A stretch of 64,000 nucleotides of DNA from NCBI GenBank assembly GCA_022385755.1, contig MU278356.1, positions 914,589 to 978,588 of the forward strand. The letters are read 5' to 3'. The position numbers were made by a program, and so were the translations under genes. The DNA is from Trametopsis cervina (Eukaryota > Basidiomycota > Agaricomycetes > Polyporales > Irpicaceae). Under the pieces are notes generated by a model that did no database searches, was not told the DNA's origin, and was given only the letters and a program-made list of their open reading frames with translations. Of this stretch, positions 61,701 to 64,000 are shown in pieces (position 1 is the first letter of the stretch; every line of letters begins with the position of its first letter).

Positions 61701-64000
61701 GGAGCCGGGGCGTGCGGTTGTCGCGGGGAGGCGGATTAAGAAGGAACGGGAGGAGTATGACGGTGTGCACTGATTGGGTTCTTGGGTCGACGGGCACGGA
61801 TCAGGGATGCGCACATCTCGCCAGGGACGCCCCATTCTCTTCTCCCACCGCATTGTAGCCTTGTATTCACCACCGCGTGCAGCAGCGTCTGTATCTATAT
61901 CCATCTACTCAGCAACCCGTGTCTCGACACAGACAACAGAACACTCACCCGTTCTTCCGGGGTACCCTATAAATTACTGTGGGTATTACGACATGGTGTG
62001 CGTGACACTGCGAAGGAGACGGACGGACGCATCAGCTCGCGAAACGTGCGGCCCCTGTTTGTTTACACGGACGGGCGCGACGGACGACGGCAGGTCCCGG
62101 GAACCAAACGAGCCAGCCAGGCTTTCGTTCGCGCACGCGCAGGAAGGATGAGGGGATGCACCGAACCAGAACCTGCGAGGCACGCGGACTCTACCCGTCC
62201 TTTGCGTTCCCAGCGTTCCCAGCACAGCAGTAGCGCACCGGGTGAGCCCCTTTGTTAACTAGCAAGATAAGTTACGCGCCCCCTACCATGGCGACGGGTG
62301 CTGGGTAGGGAGAGCTGGATTGCTGTTTGTAGGAGTTCTGAGCTGGGACTGTGGCGTGTGTGTGTGTATGGATCGAACAAAGCGCCAGATCTACAGACAG
62401 GCGCCCCCGCTCGATCGGGGCTTACATCTCATCGCGCTGCCACGTGCCCCCACTGTCCCAGATCTCGCGGTGTCTTGCGAACGGTGTTCACATCCTTCGT
62501 GTAGGACGTCACAGGAGAGTAAACGATGCAGTAAACACCGACCGCGTCTGTGTGCGCCCACCCCGAACCCGAACGCGAATACACGCCTACCATTACACGA
62601 ACCGCACACGAAAAACAAATCCCACATATCCAATTCCTCGCAACATGCAACGAGATGTGGCCAGCGTCGTCGGTGGCGAATCGCCCGATCCCCGCCCCCC
62701 TGCTCGCCACACCGGTCGCAGTCAATGCACCCGCGCATCTCCCATCTCCAACATCTCCAACATCTCATCTGTACAGTAGCTTGCAAAGGAACAGAAACCT
62801 CAGCTCCGCCGAGATGTAAGATGTGAATGGGGACGAGATGGAGAGACGCGCGCGCACGGGACCCCCCTCGAGGTGCGAAAATCACGGAGGAGGATCTTGC
62901 CCGATTTGGATGCGCAACTTGGAGCGTCCCAGTGGGTTTCGTCTCGTTCACTCAATGTGGACCTCTGCCTCGGAGATGAGAGCGCGTGCCGCGGTGTACT
63001 GTATTGTAACAGTAAAAGCATCCGCGTTGAATGGGATGAAGTGAAACCGGGTGATCAGCTAAGAGGCGTGTTCAGCTTGCAGATAACCTTTTCTCTGGTC
63101 GTCCAAGAAAACTGCGTGTTTTGCGCACAAGATCAGCGGTGGCTTCTTCTCCTTTGTCAGCCTCTGACCCGCGCAGTGATAAGCCACAAGCAAGCCACAA
63201 TCGAGCCCAGACCACACAAGAGCCTCCTAAGAATCTCCCAAGAGCTCAATCGCACAAAGCCACACGCCGACTAAACCGTCTGCGCTCGCGCTCCCTGGAG
63301 CCCGACATCCTAACATCATCATACGTACGTATATGTGCACGGTGTACGGTGTACCACGCGCGCGACGGTGCTGATTTGGACACCGGGGGCTGTAAGGCTT
63401 GTAATAAGGTTTGTGAATTTGAAGCATTCTTTGATTTTGCGATGGTAATGCATGTGTAGAGGTTCAGGGTGGACCGACCAAACCGTCCGCGCTCGCTTGT
63501 CCTAACATCTCGTGCGCGAGGTTGAGGCTTCGGGTGGCGTGTGTGGCCCGGAGGCTGTAAGAACAAGCTTGAGCTCTAGAAGAACTTCGCAATTCGTGAA
63601 GTCGAAAGCCTCGTTTTGATTTGGAGACGATGATCCATGCGCAGAGGTGGAACGTTGAGGTGGAGATGGGGGAGCTTATACAATCTCCGTAACGAGTGCA
63701 GTAGTACTGCACATAGCATGTATCGTATCGTACAGTACAGTACCCTCAGTGCTCTCTGAATGATCAATGAACGAGCAACTGAGCCCAACCACACCCCCTC
63801 TCTGTCTCTCTCTCTCTCGATCGCCTTCAAACCCAATTCCGAAATCAATACCACCCTCCTGAATCCTGATCACATCTCATCCCAACCCGTCCAACCCGCC
63901 GTGTCAACTTCACAGATTCCCACCCGCGGCCCGCACACACGCCGTGTCCGAAGGGGACGGCCCCGGACCCGACGCTGTGGGCCCATATTGATAGTGGGTC
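61701..64000. other. Right end without a supportable gene
   Basis: Short open frames on both strands with low-complexity composition and no motifs. A CT microsatellite lies near 63800-63820. The sequence near 63470-63500 repeats part of that near 63260-63290 (an AAACCGTC-GCGCTCGC pattern), a small diverged duplication. No RNA gene was recognised. Confidence 0.5.

Noticed and set aside
63790..63822. CT microsatellite as a regulatory element
   Set aside because: It is a simple dinucleotide run with no gene nearby to support a role.

Overview
The window is nuclear DNA of a filamentous fungus, most likely a mushroom-forming basidiomycete (Agaricomycetes). Genes are split by many short GT-AG introns of about 50-75 bases. 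The set includes fungal sterol synthesis (squalene synthase), Zn2Cys6 regulators, a Con7-type zinc finger factor and secreted wood/cell-wall type enzymes. I rebuilt fourteen multi-exon genes by joining exons whose reading frames and splice sites agree end to end, plus one single-exon small gene. The species cannot be named from sequence alone.

Layout. 1-22 kb holds one recognisable gene, a Con7-like C2H2 regulator (minus, 3557-6747). It is flanked by 3.5 kb and 15.4 kb in which I can support no coding exon. From 22 kb the window becomes gene-dense. In order: TGS1 cap hypermethylase (minus); a large Zn2Cys6 protein with an AlkB-like C-terminal domain (plus); an RCC2-like propeller fused to a PHD finger (plus); squalene synthase ERG9 (minus); a 72-residue unknown protein (plus); two Zn2Cys6 transcription factors, TF-A and TF-B (both minus); the INO80 subunit ARP8 (plus); a RING-finger protein (minus); a secreted GH5 glycosidase (minus); the succinate dehydrogenase membrane anchor SDH4 (plus); a third Zn2Cys6 paralogue, TF-C (plus); a secreted class-3 lipase (plus); and an FAD-dependent monooxygenase (minus). 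The last 2.5 kb shows no supportable gene.

How the genes relate. Most are housekeeping genes with unrelated jobs: RNA capping, chromatin, sterols and respiration. They are arranged as divergent and convergent neighbours rather than as a pathway cluster. The accessory element is the trio of related Zn2Cys6 regulators scattered over 35-56 kb, with GH5, lipase and monooxygenase genes nearby. Whether the regulators control those enzymes is not shown by the sequence.

Most notable: the Zn2Cys6/AlkB-like fusion that appears to lack the usual metal-binding H-x-D; the RCC2-PHD fusion; very small internal exons (7 nt in GH5, 13 nt in TF-A and TF-B); two GC-AG introns in TF-B; and the gene desert around the Con7-like gene. 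I saw no tRNA, rRNA, CRISPR array or intact transposon.
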